Below, piece by piece: positions 25,421-38,545 of a stretch of DNA of 64,000 nt. Both the position numbers and the translations under genes were made by a program. The DNA is taken from positions 12,028,001 to 12,092,000 of the forward strand of contig OZ176053.1 in assembly GCA_964247055.1 (NCBI GenBank). The letters are read 5' to 3'. Within the stretch, counting starts at the first letter, position 1. The number at the start of each line of letters is the position of its first letter. The notes under the pieces were generated by a model. That model saw only the letters and a program-made list of their open reading frames with translations, ran no database searches and was not told the origin of the DNA. The stretch comes from Paragordius varius (Eukaryota > Nematomorpha).

Positions 25421-26769
25421 AGGCTTTAATAATATTTAAGATTGCGAGTACCTTTTTGATAAAAATAACCGTTTTCAGTTATAAATAAGTAAAATGGATT
25501 TAATATAAACCGTTTTATCGTAATCTTTAATCTGTAATTTAATATTTATATCCACATTAATAATAGTCAATTTTTCCAGTTTTTTACCAAATTAATTATA
25601 TTTCTGACTTTAACAGTCAAATCTTATAAAAATTACCTTTTTAATTTTTAGTAGTCGCTTACATTTTGGGGTAACCTAGATCTTAAACACAAATAAACTT
25701 CTGTTTTGAAAGTTTTGGTTTATGTATGATTATCAAACAATGTTCTCCTGTCCTAGATAAAAAAGCTTATATTTCATTAATTTATAACTATTAAAGTTCT
25801 CTATTGGGATAGCTCCGAAATATATTTAAAATGAGTTACATCAAAATTAACATTTATTTATTCATTTTTTTCCTAGATTACCTTTTAGGGTGGTTTTATA
25901 TCCCAGATGTCAATTTGCAAATAAACTACAATTTTGAAAGTTTAAATAATTGTTCTCATGTGTTAAATCTAGAATCCAAAAATGGAACAACTCCACAACA
26001 CAATTGATACAAACAGCTAATAATTAAATCAAAATATATAAAGTTAAAAGCTTCTAAAGTTAATTAAATACATTTTCTTACCATAAAATACATTAAGTCT
26101 GTTGCATTAGCAGGCAAAACAGTATAATGGGGATTTTTTCACAATTTTTCATTAAAAATTTTGTATAAATGCGCCCAAAAAACTAAAGAAAGAATATATT
26201 TAAATTCGGATGAATACGTTAACTTTTTAAGAAATTCCAATCCTTCTGAAATATAAAATCACCCCAAAATGTAATAGGTGTTAAAAACATTTGAGAAATT
26301 TCTGTATAACTGTTATTTAAAGCTTTAAATAATTATTTTTATTTAAACATATAAACATTAAATTTTGTGAAAAAGTTGTAGATGAGAAATATTTTATAAT
26401 TTAGATTTTATGGGTTTTTAATGTGTCCAATAGGCTAAAAAAAATATTTTTTAAAATTCTGAACTCACAATCGCTCTAGGATTTAAAATACTTAAAAACG
26501 GTTATAAACTTTTGGCATTGTCAATGATTTGTACATAAATTTGGCAAATGATACCCTTTTAAACATAGCGTCAAATTTTAATCAAATTGCAATATTAAAA
26601 ATAATATTTGTTTAAACTTATCCACCAGTTCCCAAATCGTAAAAAGTGTCTTGTGGGTATTTGATATAAAAATCAGTGTTTATAATACAAATAAAATTAA
26701 AAAAAGCCAATGTAACAATGAAGGTTTTTTAGCTGAAAAACAACCGTTATTAAGAAAAATTAGTTTTTC

Positions 26770-26795
26770 CCTCTCTCTCTCTCTCTCTCTCTCTA
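26770..26795. repeat. (CT)n microsatellite
   Basis: Uninterrupted CT dinucleotide run of about 12-13 units after a CCCTCTC lead-in. Confidence 0.95.
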
Positions 26796-27572
26796 ACTGA
26801 TGCACTTGTTGATAGAAAGTCAGCATCCAAAAATTTAGAGTCAAAACATGCCACGGACTGAGTTGATATTGTGTAATTAGCATAAATTGATATTGGGTCT
26901 GATATTAGGAGTTGTTTGGTATTGGGTGCGCAAAATATATAAACATTTGATTTTTTACCTAATGAGACTTATAATGAGGCCCATTTATAATTAAACTTTA
27001 ATATATTTTTATGAGAAAAGACAAATTATCGTACACAATCATTTTCAACGAGTATACATTGAATACGCTATTAGGGAATGATTTTTGATATAACTTCTAT
27101 TTTATATTATAAACATGATTAATGTCGATAATATCATGATTAATTTAAAGTGCTGATAGATTTAGTATATTTAGATATGCGTGATAAATAGAAACAGAAA
27201 TTCATCAAAACTTCAAATTGGATTCTTATAATATATTATAATAGAATTTCACCATTTCAATTTTTCCTTTTATATCGTATTTAGCGCATGGAAATTTTCT
27301 TATAAATAACTGGTTTTTGTAAAAACAAATTTAAAAAAATAAAATAAACGAAAATATTTTAACAGCTTAAAACATAAGTTAAATAATGGTTTATATCAAG
27401 GCTGTCGCGACCGCATATGGGGTCGCATAACAAAATTTTGGGGTCGCGAGTAATAAAAATATAATTTAACAAAAAAGTTTTTTAACTTGTAAAGTTATTA
27501 TTATAAAAAATAACAATCATCGTAGATAAATATATCTAAAATGTGGTTCGGAAAGGCGTTCATACCAGCTTT

Positions 27573-28060
27573 TCCTATATATTCGTAAAAATAGAATATG
27601 CTCGGTTTGTGATCTGTTTCCGGAAAACCGGTAAACCCATTAAAATCCAAATATCAAAAAAATATAATCATTAATGCATTCCCCGACAATAGCTTAGCTC
27701 TTTTTTGAATTAGGCCCTCAGTTCGGGCCTGAAAACAGAAGTCCACAAAAATCGTGTCTTTGAGACAATTTTCCGGGAAATGTGTTGCACCATTTGATTT
27801 CAAATATGATTATATTTACTTTTTTTCGATTGCGCCGAACCTAGTCGGCTTACTATTTTAATTTAGGCTCTCTTTTTCCCCGTTCCCCCTTAAAATGCCA
27901 TTTTTTTCAAATAAAACTAAATAATTTTTTGCCCAGGATATGAGACCGTTAAAATTCACTGAGGACGAGTTATCCTCTGTTAAAAGGATAAATTTTAGTT
28001 TTGCGTTTTTTTAATATTGGCTGCTGGGTAAACAGATAACCGCTAAAACTGGGCCATAGA
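27573..28060 (+). mobile_element. Non-autonomous Helitron relic
   Basis: Starts TCCTATATATTCGTAAAAAT and continues with GGTTTGTGATCTG, CCGGAAAACCGGTAAACC, AAATCCAAATATC, CCCGACAATAGCTTAGC and GAGACCGTTAAAATTC. Each block recurs in the same order in the Helitron at 60564-61639, read there on the minus strand. The 3' hairpin and CTRR end were not found. Confidence 0.65.
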
Positions 28061-28655
28061 AAATGCGTTGTTTTGGAGCTAATTTACAGAATATTTATGA
28101 AGCCAAGCTCATCAAAAGCTTATATTACTGGTAATTAGGTAAAAATTGAGGTCGTTTGGGACCTTTTGCCCTAAAACTCCATCGTATAACCATTATTTAG
28201 TGTTGAGGTATTTTTTTGGAATTACCCATGAGACGATTAAAAATATGAATATAATTTGCTACTACGTCGAGAGCGCACTGTTCAATTTAGGAAATCAGTT
28301 AGATGTTATCATTAAATTAGAATAGATTTTTAGTTTAGAATGGAAACACCCTAAAAGACTGCTCTGTTTAACCATTTTATATATAGGAAAGGAACATTTA
28401 TATTATTTAGGGGTACGATAAAGAAAAGAGGACAATGAATGAGAAAATTGGGTATACTTTAAAGCGTATCTAGATATTCTATTTTTTCTAAATTAACTGT
28501 GACAGCTTTTTTTCAGGAGTAGAATAAAATGGAACTATCATTTTTTGTCCAAAAATGATAAATTTTCATTGAAAAGGTTTCCAATGAAAAATACAATTTA
28601 CAGGGTTTTATAATATAACATATGGATAACATTTTACTACTAAATACAGGTGAAA

Positions 28656-31600
28656 ATGCACAATTCACTCCTAAAAAATTATAATGAAAAAAGTTTGCTC
28701 TGTAAAAACAATTGCGGATTTTATGGTAACCAAGCGTGGAATGGATATTGCTCTAAATGCTATCGAGACTATAATAAAACTTTGGAAATATTAGCCTTGC
28801 AGGAAAAAACCAATAATCTATCTTTGAATGTTGCGTCAGACAAATCTCAGGAACAACTCAATAATTCACTTGCATCCACCCTACCGAATTTAAATAAATT
28901 TTATTCATTTTTTCCCATATCATCTCCTTCATCTGAGTATAAAAATTTTGATAGCTCTATCCTTAAACTTACTATCCGTGGGTTATCATTAAATGATGCG
29001 GCCAATGAAAGTCTGGCTGACCTAAATAACTTTCTACAACCCTTACATAATAGCAAAACTATATTAAGCGATATACGGAAACAATTACAATCATTTATGC
29101 AAACACTATGGAATAAACTATCCTCATACACCCCAAACGAAATTGACACTATCGATGATAACCTTTCCAATTTAACCCTTGATTTTTACAATTACATGTA
29201 TGAAAGAATGAATCATAACACCATTTATAAAAGTATATTGTCTTGATTATTTGTTTACACTAAATAAATGTTTAAAATTAAGGTTTTTTTAAATTCCCTT
29301 TTTAAAATTATTTGTAAATGCACACAATATAATTGTTGATTTTTTCGTAAATTATAATTTACATGAAAAATATAATTTTAAGATATACTTAGCAAAAATA
29401 AAAATTTTGAATTATTACAGTCAAAGTTTGTTACATGTACGTAATAGAAATGATAGCGGGTAATTAAATAAAATGTTTAAATAATCCAAATCTGATAATA
29501 GATTTATCCCATGCCCAAATCGAAGCCATTATGGATTTTTTGGAAAAATTTATTTTTTTGGCTCTTTATCAAGACATTTTCCACGCCATTTCATCCAAGG
29601 AGGAAATTAAGGATTTAGAAATACAGGAGAAAATCCGACAACTTTTGCCATGGTTTTGTGACCATTTGCTCGAAGATTTCGGTATTGATGAGAATGAACT
29701 TGAAATACAAGATTTCATTGACCAAGCTATTACAGGTTATAATAAGAAACTTAATTTTGGGAAAATTTCTTTTTAAAATTATTTTTTATTTTTTCATTAT
29801 CTTACTAGATACAATAATCCTACAAGTTTTTATTTAATATATGCACAATCGTTATTTTTTGAATGAACAATCGATTGATTGAGATTATTTTATAAAGTTT
29901 GCTTTTAATGATCAGTTAACTTGGGCGAAATATATTTACTTGAAAACTATGTTATAAATGTTATTAAATATTTTTTTGATTTTTTAACGTTATTAATTAC
30001 ATATAATATAGGCAATTCAAATATTTTTGCCCAATGTTTAAATATGTAGATATTAGATTCCAAATATTTTGGTACATTTATATTTTGTTTTCCCCCAAAT
30101 TATTTTATTAAGATTTTAACAAAAATATGTTATTATTACTGAAATTAATAATTTAATCCAAAATTGGTACATTTCTTAAGTTTTTTCATCAATATACTCA
30201 TAGATATCATTGAAATGAATGCACGGAAAACACCTCAACAGAAATTACACTGTGTTTATCGCTGTTCAAAACAAATATTTTCCATGCTTTCAAGGCACAA
30301 TCAAAATAGTTTACATCGGAAAACCCCAGACCTTTCCAATACTAATCACAATGATATTAGCAACAAAAATTTATTAGGCTCAAATCTCATGGTAAATACA
30401 ATTATTATATTTTGTTTTTAATGCTTTGATTAAAGTTCTCGATATATCTATCAATTTTTTAATTCCGCTCATACAGACTATCTAATTCAATTTCGATTAT
30501 CATAAGTCTATTTTATTTCACATTATATTATTGATTAATTATGAGACTAATAAACATTGTATGTTTTTGATAATTCTATATTTAGTGACAACCTTTTTTT
30601 GTTCACGCCCCAACAATTTCAAAATAAAAATTTTTGCACCATCTAAAAAAATCAAAATAAAAATGTAATAATTAAATATTCCAATCAATGAGATTCTTAT
30701 ATCTGCATTTTTTGAAATTTTTTCCATATCGGTGACAAATCTTGATAATTCCTACCTGAAATTCTTCAAATTGCTTCCCAAATTTTTCTACGCCCTCTTT
30801 TGGGAACCACTGATCTAATATATCTACTGTATGTTTTTGCAAAAAAAATTTCGAAGTTAATTTTTTTAAGTTTTTGTGTTTAAAGTGTATAATCCTATCA
30901 TATATGTAAGTTGATTAAATTCGCAAAGCTATCTTTATAATTTTGAGTTTTTAGCATAATGTTAACACACTTAGGTTTCTGGTTGGTTAGGGACATTATC
31001 TATAATTGAGACTCAAAAAAATATTAAACCATAAATTATGATAAAACTAGTCCCCTATGATAATCAAATTTCAAATCTCCCTGGGTATATTAAAGTTGGT
31101 TTTTTTTAATTTTCTGGGTAAATTTGAATCCTTTGACGCGTTGGTTTTTTATATTTTGTAACAATTTTTTCAATAGTTTATGGTTTGGGAGTACGTTTAA
31201 TACACCTATGCTTTTCACTGCTATATGTATTCCCCCAAATTAATCACAATTATATTATTAGAATTCTTACATTTAAAGTCTTTTTGATTTGACATTTTAT
31301 TGACATATAAATTGATATGACCTACCAACGATTTTTACTGCTGATATACATTGAATATTCTATTTTGTTTCGCAGAAAGACGAGTCTGATAACAAAGCAG
31401 CTCTACACCTTGTACATTCCAAAACAACCGCAAACACAAATTTACCCAATGAAAATAATTCCTCTATGAGTTCATTGGAGGATTTTAAATTTTTACACAG
31501 TAATGGTGGCATTGTGACAAATAATCCCTCAACAATGTCATCGGCACTTCTTTTAGATTTTGAGACTGAGGACGAACAAAATTCTAAAAGTTTAAATGTC

Positions 31601-32414
31601 AACGCCGCCTTTTCCGATAGCAATGATGAAATAAACTTAGATTCATATCCAAATAGTAACAACAATAATAATGCCAGTAGCAGTAATGAAGAAAGAGAAA
31701 TTACTACCAGCCAAAACTCTAACAAAACAATCGCTAGTAAAAAATGTGCGGACCCCAATAGTTCAGGTAGAAAAAGTCGGTCTTTAACCACGAGCGCTGA
31801 TGAATTTTTACCTGCTCTCATATATGTTATCATTAAGGCTAATCCACCCATGATTTACAGTAACATGATTTATGTCAGTAAATTTTGTTATCCTAACCGT
31901 TTGTTACGGGGTGAAGCTGGATACTATTTCACCAATCTTGTAAGTTTTAAATGTTACATTTTTTTATCTCTTATTTTAATAAACACTTTTTTGTTAACGT
32001 TCAAACATTATTTAGTGTTGTGCAATCTCTTTCATTCAAAATTTGGCGGCAGAAACGCTCAATATGTCTCAAGCCGAATTCGATGCCAAAATGAACCATG
32101 AAAATAGTGGTGGAGGAATTGCTTCCTATGATCAGAATGGGAATTGTAATTCTCTCTCATCTGTACCTCCGCAACAGAAACTACCTTGGCCCGAAGAAGT
32201 TTTGATGGAAAAATTGAGGACAACACGAATAGAAGATTTACTCCTCCCCGATTTTGAGGAAAGGAATGGGGCCATTCCGGCCTTGGATAATTTGATTGCC
32301 CGGCAAAAAGCGATTGTGCTTGAAAATGAAGCCCTTAACAATAATCTCGATGAGTTTGAGGTCCGTATGACAGAAAAAATACGACAAGCCTACGAAGGCA
32401 CTACATCATTGTAG
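28656..32414 (+). CDS. RABGEF1: Rabex-5 (RABGEF1), Rab5 guanine nucleotide exchange factor
   Basis: Activates Rab5 on early endosomes and binds ubiquitin through an A20 finger. Exons 28656-29232, 29502-29735, 30204-30391, 31376-31939 and 32016-32414 give 653 aa. The ATG at 28656 follows an AG that may be an acceptor for a 5' UTR exon. A20 finger near residues 15-35: [15 protein letters not shown] then CSKC (four Cys in order). Then [12 protein letters not shown] and a helical bundle ([19 protein letters not shown]). The VPS9 domain begins with [15 protein letters not shown] and [20 protein letters not shown], is interrupted by about 170 Ser/Asn-rich residues, and resumes at [18 protein letters not shown] and [10 protein letters not shown]. 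The Asp, Pro, Tyr and Thr used for Rab5 exchange are all present. After VPS9, [10 protein letters not shown]...LNMSQAEFD and a predicted C-terminal coiled coil match Rabex-5. Human Rabex-5 is about 490 aa, so the insertion explains most of the extra length. Confidence 0.94.
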
Positions 32415-33975
32415 CTACACATGAGTCAGGGTGGTGAATGTGTTTTTTTGGTGCAAACATGGAATTATATATTTTTGAGAATGTTTCTCTGTGTATAATC
32501 ACTTTAAATTATTTTATAATTGGATACAGTCTATATACTTATAGATTTAGAAATTTATATTAAAAGAATAATATATTTATATAATATTTTTTAACATTTT
32601 TGAGGGTGACGAATCAATAATAAATATATTAACAAATGTTGGGAATTGATAAGGGTATGTATATCAATTATAAAAAATGGATTTTTTTTATTTACCATAA
32701 TTTGTTATAGCTTGAGTTGGACGATATGGGTAACGTAAGTTGAAGAACTATTTTTGGCACGGTACTGCTTTGTTAAAAGTTGTTGCTTTTTGCATCGGCG
32801 ATTCTACATTTCATAAAATTTAAATATATTTTTTTAGGCTTTTCAAAAAATTGGAATTTTATACGGTCACCCACTCTTTCTCATCACACCACGCAGAAAA
32901 TGTGGGGGGGGGTATAAATATCATTCCTGATGATATATATATATATATATATATATCATTGGGATTTTCATGGTGCTTTTGGTTTCAGGATTTTCGAGCG
33001 ATATAAGAAATTTATTTGTACATTTGTGGTATTGGATGGATATTGTAATGCAAAATAACACTTTATTTGATAAAAAAATTTTTTTGGTATATGCTAATAT
33101 TCCAATAAATATCCTTAAAATATACAAAATAATTATGTTTAAAAACTTTATAAAACTACAATTTTTAGATGTCGGCTCCAAACTTAAATTGCCCTTGGGT
33201 AAAATGGGTTAGTTCTTTTAAATTTTATGCAAAATAATTCTCATATATATGCTAGATTATGGCATCAGGGTATAAAATATCTTAATGAAACATATATATT
33301 CTTAGATAAATGTATCCATGATGCTTTTTGCCCGGCTTAAGTATATCCACAAGATAGTTTTTTCCACTTCTAGGATAATTGCTCGATATAGTAAAATCGC
33401 AAAATTAGCTCACATTATGCTAAATAGATTTATGTATTCCAAATAATAGGATTACATTCAGTGAACATTTCATATAAATACCAATCACATATTTTTTGAT
33501 ATATGCCCGTATAATAAAAGAAGTTTTAACGTCATGATATAATGTTCGAATTAATGATAATATATGTTTTATGTATTAGTAATTAGTAGTGTCTCAATTT
33601 ATGGCAAAATTTTTATTAGCTCGTAATGAGCCGTTTAGTTTAGTGCTACATTTAAAAACGTTAACATAAGTTTACAAAATTTTAGATGTGAGCCCTCTAA
33701 AATGGACTAGTTTTATCATATGCTAAAATTTAGCCATTATTTTAATATATGCTTAAAAATAAATTTAAAAAATGCTTACTTTTTTCAAAATATAATTGCA
33801 TATGAGGCGAGTTTTATGGGATTTTAAAGCATGGTGCAAATACGTGAAATCCTAAAGCCAGTGGTACTCACCAAAAAAATTTGACTGGCCAAATAAAATA
33901 TTTTTTTTTCGCCATGAACCTTATAATGGCTTTTCCATAGCTTGTCACATATGCACATATTTATAATCTAAATTA
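32415..33975. other. Intergenic region downstream of RABGEF1
   Basis: AT-rich, with an AT microsatellite (32934-32956) next to a G-run (32903-32912). Probable polyadenylation zone of RABGEF1 at the left. Short open frames here show no recognisable domain. Confidence 0.5.
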
Positions 33976-36227
33976 GCACAATGAATTTTTTGCAGATCGC
34001 ATGTAAATCCAGCTAAAAACTCCTTTTGCACCATTTAGTTTAAAAAATTTAAATATTAACATTTATTTTGGTATTAACCAATAATTTTTGACAAATTTTG
34101 TTTCGCCTCGTGACAGGCCAATCTTAATAAGTCGTCCATTTGATCATAGCGATTTCTGTATATTCTTGGCATACCTCATTTTTGAATATGCCGTCTCACA
34201 CGTGTAAGTTGAGGAAAAAACAGTTAGGATAATTTGAGCACATTTTTTTATATTTTCATATTTATTTGGCAAGTCTTGCCAAAACCTGTCTACGATTTTC
34301 CTTGAATATAGCCTCCAAATTGGAATTTTTAAAATCTACGAATTCTTCGATATGCACCTGATCAAAACCGAAACGCTCAAGTTACTTAATATTGGATATA
34401 TCCATATGCCATGGATTTTTAACGAGTTAGCAATTTTTAATATTTCTTGATTCTTGAAATCTGAATTTCATCTCATTAGTTGAAAATGTTAAATGATTGT
34501 CTATTATAAAATTAATCTCCGCGGTAAATTCCATAATTTTTTTGTGTTCGAAAATATAGGAGTGTTTTATTCATAAAATCTTCAATATATATTTTAAATT
34601 TTTCTACAAAAGCATATATTTGATTAGCAAACCTTGACTTATATCAAAAATAAGTTTATAAGTACTGTCGCAAAGGTAGTCTAATAAAACCCCCCATTTG
34701 TCGAAATTAATTTCCTGGTCAAACTTTATGTTATCTTTTATAAATAATAGGAATAAAAAATCTATTTAATACTTTTCTAAGGCTTAGTCATCTCACAGCG
34801 CTGTACAAAAGAATATCATCAAACTGTGGACATCTTTCAGAAGGTTTTTAAATTTGCGGTGGCTGAATTCTCTGCCACGGATGTTAGCTATATCCACAAT
34901 CTTTTCCATTTCTTTTACACGCGAAACCAAGTATTGCTGACGAATAAAGCAGCGAAAGGATAAGATATTTTGCCAATTATTTGTTTTTCAAAAGAGGAAT
35001 AAATCCTTTGTTTATTCCAATCATAGGGGACAGCCATCTGTGCAGATCGAAACCAATTTTTTCATAAATTTACCATTATTATCGAAAAAATGCTAATTAT
35101 TTCGAGAAAATCATTTCCTTTCATGGTATTATCCGTTGGTAAAATTTTTACTATTCCTCGTTGATAATGTCATTGAGGTTATGAACACTGTGCTAAAATC
35201 AAGAGCAGTACCAAAATATTTGCAGTTATTCAGAGCAAATATATTGTTCAAAATATATTTAGACATATCTTCAATGCGTCCAGCACATTTTAAATCAGAA
35301 ATTTGAAGTTTTTAATTTGCCTCATGATTTGATCTTTATTATGTAATTTATCAAAAAAAGTGCAATTTATTAGACATTCATTTATTAGTTGGGAATCAGT
35401 AAACGGTTTATTTTTCTAAAATATAGCAAATTTTATACGAACCTAATGTTACAGCTTTTTTCTGAGAGAAAGCCATGGACATAATAGATTTTCCTTTCTG
35501 ATATAATTCCTTAATCTTTTTACATTTTTCGTTGTTTTCCTCATGATTTTCTGGTAATTTATGAAAATTATGGATTGTAAAATGTCTTTCAATATTGTAT
35601 GTTTTTCTATATGTTGTCCTTACATATAAGGCAGTTAACAACATTTTTATTTAAAACGACAAAGAATTTTTCTTCCCATTCTTTTTTAATTGAGCGATTT
35701 TCATCTGATAATTTACGTTTTTCAGCATTAGATGCATTCATTGAATTTATGTTTAAATATTATGTAAATTTTTTCAAAAAAATGGGAATATAATTTGAAT
35801 TATGCTATAAAAAACAGGTGAAAATTGTTGATTCGGAAAATATATTATGGGAATGAGTTATAAAAATGATGCAGAATAGCAATGAAAAGATTATGTATAT
35901 GTAAGTTTGGGTGAAAGGCTTGCTTAAACACAAAAGAAGGTAATAAAAATTTCTAAATAGATAAGAAAATAGAATCAGAAACAGAAACAATGTGAGCCAA
36001 ATTGAAATCATTTTAATGTAGGAGAATTTTTCTGCATTTTAAATTGGGTAAAAAATAAAAAATACCAAAATTAAATGTAAAGAAAATAATATTAAAATAA
36101 GGGATATGTTTATGTGTATTATAAAAATTGATAAAAATAATTTAAATATTAATAAGGTCATAGGGCAATTTTAAAGCACTCTTAGGGCCGCATGCGGCCC
36201 GCGGGCCGCGGTTTGAGTATCACTGCT
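33976..36227 (-). mobile_element. hAT transposon copy 2, degenerate
   Basis: The right edge is the GC-rich 5' terminus GGCCGCGGTTTGAGTATCAC plus TG at 36227. The left edge begins near 33976 with CACAATGAATTTTTTGC, whose GCAGATCGCATG block weakly mirrors the right end. The minus strand encodes transposase debris: ERHFTIHNFHKLPENHEENN, SMAFSQKKAVTLGSYKICY, and further left SICTDGCP, in the order seen in GTF2IRD2/ZBED-like hAT transposases. Stops and shifts break the frame. TCTAAATT lies before the left edge and TCTAAATC after the right edge, a likely 8-bp target duplication. Confidence 0.8.
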
Positions 36228-36236
36228 CTAAATCAT

Positions 36237-38545
36237 CACAATGAATTTTTTGCGGATCGCATGTACCAGCTGAAAACTCGTTTTGCATCATTTAGTTAAA
36301 AAAATTAAAATATTTTGCTAACAACATTTTTTAGATATTAACCAATAACTTTTGACAAATTTGGTTTCGCCTCATGTCAGGCCACTCTTAATACGTCGTC
36401 CATATGATATTCGGTTAAGCGATTTCTATATGTATTCTTGACATACTTTATTTTTGAATATGCCGTCTCACACGTGTAAGTGGATGGAAAAACAGTTAGG
36501 ATTACTTGAACACATTTTTTTATTTTTTCATATTTATTTGGCACCCAAAACTCTACGCATCTTTCTTCTCTACGATTCTCCTTAAATATAGCCTACAAAT
36601 TGGAATATTTTTTTAAAATCTACAAATTCTTCAATGATATGCGCCTGATCAAAACCGCAATGCTCAAGATGCTTATATCCATATGCCATGGATTTTCAAT
36701 TCAACTTTTTTTAATATTTCTTAATTCTTGAAATCTGAAATCCATCTAATTAGGTAATAATGTTAAATCATTGTCAATTATTAAATTAATATCCGCGGTC
36801 ATATTTTCTTCATGAATCGTTTTAAGCGTTGGAAAATATAGGTGTTTTATTGATAAAATATGATTTATTATTAATTTTTCTTCAAAAAATATTTGATCAG
36901 CTTACTCCCTTGAAGACTTGTAGTAAAAAATACCAAGTATTTAAGTAATGTCGCCAAGGTAGGCTAATAAAATCCAACATTTGTTAATATTAATTTCCTC
37001 GTCAAACTTTGTGTTATCTTTTATAAATAATAGAAGTTCATGTAAAAAAATCTATTTAATACTTTGGTAAAGCTTAGTCATCTTACAGCGGTGTACAAAG
37101 AATATCATCAAACTCACTGTGGATATCTTTCAGAAAGCTTTAGAATTTACGGAGGTTGCCACGGATGTGGTTTACTATATCCACAACCGTTTTAATTACA
37201 GAATTGAGTGATTCATCTTTTACACGCGAAACCAAGTTTTGCTGATGAATAAAGCAGTGAAGGGATAAAATATTTTGCAAATTATAATTTTTTTCCAAAA
37301 GAGGAATCAATAATAGAGGGACAGCCATCTGTGAAGATCGAAACCAAATTCTTCATAGATATACCATTATTATCGAAAAAATCCTTTCGTGGTATAATTC
37401 ATTGGTAAAATTACCCAGTTGATTATGTTGACGTTTTAATATCTTAGGAAGAGCACACATAGAGGTGTTGAACTATTATCAGTGCTAGAGTCAATAGCTA
37501 TACAAAAATATTTGCAGTTTTTCAGAGCCAATAATGTATTGTTAAAATATAGACATATCTTTAATGCTTCGAGCAATGTTGAATCAGAAAGTTAAAGATA
37601 ATTTGCCTCATGATTTGATCTTTATTATGGAATTTATCAAATAAAAAAGTGAAACCATTTATTAGATATTCTTTTATTAGTTGGGAATCACGGTTTGATA
37701 TTGTTTCCTAAAATATAGCGAATTGCATACGAAGCTAATGTTACAGCTTTTTCCTGGGAGAAAGCTATGGACATAATAGATTTTTCTTTCTGGTATAATT
37801 CCTTAATCTATTTATATTTTTCGTTTTTTTCCTATGATTTTCTGATAATTTATGAGAATTATGGATTGTAAAATGTCTTTCATTATTGTATTTTTTACAA
37901 TTATGTTGTCCTTACATATAAGGCAGGTAACAACATTTTTCTTTAAAACGAAAGAATTTTTCTTCCCAATATTTTTTAAAAGAGCGATTTTCATCAGATA
38001 ATATACGTTTTTTAGCATTAGATGTCATCCTTTGAATTTATGTTTAAATGTTATATAAATTTTTTCATAAAAATAGGAATATAATTTAAATTTTGCTATA
38101 AAATACAGGTCGAAATTTAATGATGTTGATTTTAAAAATATTTTATGGGAATGAGTTATAAAAAATGAAGCAGGTTAGCAATGAAAAAAATGTGTATATG
38201 CAAGTTTGAGTGAGAGGTTTGCTTAAATACAAAAAAGGAATGCAATAAAAAATTCAAAATAGAAAAGAAAATAAGAATACAGAAACAGAAACAATGTGTG
38301 CCAAAATTTTGAAATTAATCTAATGTAGGGAATTTTTTTTACATTTCAAATTGGGTAAAAAATAAAAATTACCCTTAAATATAAAGAAAATAAATTAATA
38401 TTAAAATAAGCGAAAATTCGGTTATCTGTATTATAAAAATTCATCAATTAAAAAAATATAAAAGCATAAATATGGTCATGGTACAATTGTAAAACACTCT
38501 TAGGGCCGCATGCAGCCCGCGGGCCGCGGTTTTACCACCGCCTTA
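36237..38545 (-). mobile_element. hAT transposon copy 3, degenerate, in tandem with copy 2
   Basis: Starts CACAATGAATTTTTTGCGG immediately after the target duplication of copy 2 and follows the same internal order. The minus strand at 37328-37140 reads [20 protein letters not shown], the transposase core, and 38018-37812 gives the BED-finger region VVTCLICKDNIIVKN. The right terminus keeps GCCCGCGGGCCGCGGTTT but then runs into TACCACCGCC instead of GAGTATCACTG, so the 5' tip is mutated or lost. Confidence 0.78.

Larger units (their letters stand above)
24559..28655. other. Intergenic region ATP13A to RABGEF1
   Basis: About 4.1 kb without a recognisable exon. It holds a TTAA-element relic (about 25150-25420), AT runs at 25354-25385, a CT/GA microsatellite at 26770-26795 and a Helitron relic (27573-28060). 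At 27406-27450 there is a short GC-richer block, GCTGTCGCGACC and GGGGTCGCG, resembling one end of a hAT element; no partner end was found. The 5' UTR of RABGEF1 must lie at the right side. Confidence 0.5.

Noticed and set aside
31360-31851. 163-codon minus-strand frame with hydrophobic Leu-rich sequence
   Set aside because: It is the antisense shadow of the Ser/Asn-rich Rabex-5 exon 4.
32921-33212. Frames of 80-86 codons on both strands around 33 kb
   Set aside because: They include microsatellite-coded Ile-Tyr runs, have no homologue that I recognise, and appear in both orientations over AT-rich DNA.
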